NCBI GenBank assembly: GCA_009993885.1 | Contig: JAACSN010000006.1 | Location: forward strand, 56,475-120,474 | Direction of reading: 5' to 3' | DNA length: 64,000 bases | Origin: Alphaproteobacteria bacterium | GTDB taxonomy: Bacteria > Pseudomonadota > Alphaproteobacteria > Caedimonadales > UBA9215 | Shown here: positions 63,494-64,000 of the stretch, one piece after another | Layout of the letters: the number at the start of each line of letters is the position of its first letter | Numbering within the stretch: the first letter of the stretch is position 1 | Notes under the pieces: model-generated | The model's input: the letters and a program-made list of their open reading frames with translations, nothing else | What the model was told of the DNA's origin: nothing | Databases searched by the model: none | Made by a program: the position numbers and the translations under genes

Positions 63494-63844
63494 ATGAAAA
63501 AAACTATTTCTCTAATAGCGTTAAGTCTTTTTGCAGCTCACCCTGCTTTCTCAAGTTGCGGTGATAACGGTTTACCCTCGAAAGAAAATGCGCAACCCAA
63601 CCTAAGAGTAGAACTTATGAAACGCCCTGTTTCCGACCCCCAATTAGAGCGTCCCTATGTTAAGAGAGCCTCTTCCTTATGGATGCCTTCTCTATCTTCC
63701 GTTCCTGAAGATTCCTCCTCGAATACTTCCGGTGAAAGAACTCCTTCAAAAATTGAGCTTGATTTAGAAACTTTTAGGAGTAAGCGGAAATCAAAAGGCG
63801 GACGCTTGCCTATTATTATAGAAGGTAACGATGAAGACTCCTAA
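63494..63844 (+). CDS. Small exported protein of unknown function
   Basis: 116 residues from ATG 63494 (AAAGGA 7 nt upstream). A signal peptide (TISLIALSLFAAHPAFS) then a disordered Ser/Pro-rich stretch and a basic/acidic C-terminus (SKRKSKGGRLPIIIEGNDED). One mature cysteine. No domain recognised. Similar in layout to the protein at 47591-48190 (signal plus disorder). Confidence 0.65.
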   Translation: MKKTISLIALSLFAAHPAFSSCGDNGLPSKENAQPNLRVELMKRPVSDPQLERPYVKRASSLWMPSLSSVPEDSSSNTSGERTPSKIELDLETFRSKRKSKGGRLPIIIEGNDEDS

Positions 63845-63973
63845 AATTTTCGAAGTGGCAAAAAGCCTCACATATAAAAATCCCATGAATAGAGGGGAAA
63901 ATATACCTAAGACTTAGGTTATGTTGAGATTTCATAAAACTATCTTATAATTCCTAAAAAACAGGAAGAAACA

Positions 63974-64000
63974 ATGACATACACTCAGCGTCTCAGCACA
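63974..64000 (+). CDS. Start of a gene running off the window
   Basis: ATG 63974 after AGGAAG; only MTYTQRLST is visible. Product unknown. Confidence 0.5.

Overview
The window is chromosomal DNA of an alphaproteobacterium, most likely a flagellated, host-associated one. Evidence read directly: a circularly permuted two-piece tmRNA gene (minus strand, about 21686-22078), a CckA-type hybrid kinase, a FlbD-type sigma-54 activator inside a flagellar operon, and the rlpA-dacC-tmk, hfq-hflX and ffh-rpsP-rimM-trmD-rplS gene orders. Base composition is moderately AT-rich. An organophosphate-antiporter type MFS permease, several MFS carriers, and an unusual number of exported hydrolases and small exported proteins (S1 protease, M4-like metalloprotease, patatin, a ubiquitin-like protein) suggest an intracellular or protist-associated lineage of the Holosporales/Rickettsiales kind. 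That placement is inference.

Layout. 1-2.1 kb: end of an OmpR-type regulator, its EnvZ-like kinase, and a YaiI-family protein. 2.2-6 kb: an accessory cluster with a GNAT/LuxI-like protein convergent to a ThiF-nitroreductase fusion, and upstream of that fusion a small heat-shock protein carrying a Tyr/Gln/Asn-rich 26-residue tandem repeat. 6-10.9 kb: tRNA-Thr, a six-helix cation channel, an esterase, a solute-binding protein paired with an SDF symporter, and Dps. 10.9-14.7 kb: accA, xerD, a 46-residue membrane protein, a divergent aroK and a uracil-DNA glycosylase. 14.9-20.3 kb: a secreted serine protease, then the ffh/rpsP/rimM/trmD/rplS block. 20.6-23.6 kb: a glycine-zipper lipoprotein, an antibiotic-biosynthesis-monooxygenase gene cut by an in-frame stop, tmRNA, and a secreted metalloprotease.

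23.7-33 kb (minus strand): flagellar operon fliF-fliG-fliH-fliN-flbD-flhA-flhF-flhG. 33.3-34.8 kb: mlaA-mlaC. 34.9-36.2 kb: the OPA permease. 36.3-37.8 kb: a cassette with a secreted ubiquitin-like protein, bracketed by 67-bp near-identical direct repeats. 37.9-42.1 kb: hook operon fliK-flgD-flgE behind a sigma-54 promoter, divergent from an ihfB-like gene. FlbD, IHF and this promoter fit one regulatory circuit.

42.6-47.3 kb: rlpA, dacC, tmk, tRNA-Arg, hflX, hfq. 47.6-53.7 kb: a secreted protein, cckA, an SDR enzyme, an HTH protein with a small partner, and an XRE-S24 regulator. 53.8-55.2 kb: a truncated haemoglobin overlapping or abutting a 2Fe-2S/flavin reductase. 55.2-57.5 kb: an NlpC/P60-like ORF, frr and pyrH. 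58.3-62 kb: two MFS carriers and a ferredoxin-NADP reductase. 62.1-64 kb: tRNA-Glu, a secreted patatin, a small exported protein and the start of a gene running off the window.

The strongest candidates for something undescribed are the secreted ubiquitin-like protein in its direct-repeat cassette, the repeat-domain small heat-shock protein, and the ThiF-nitroreductase/GNAT pair.
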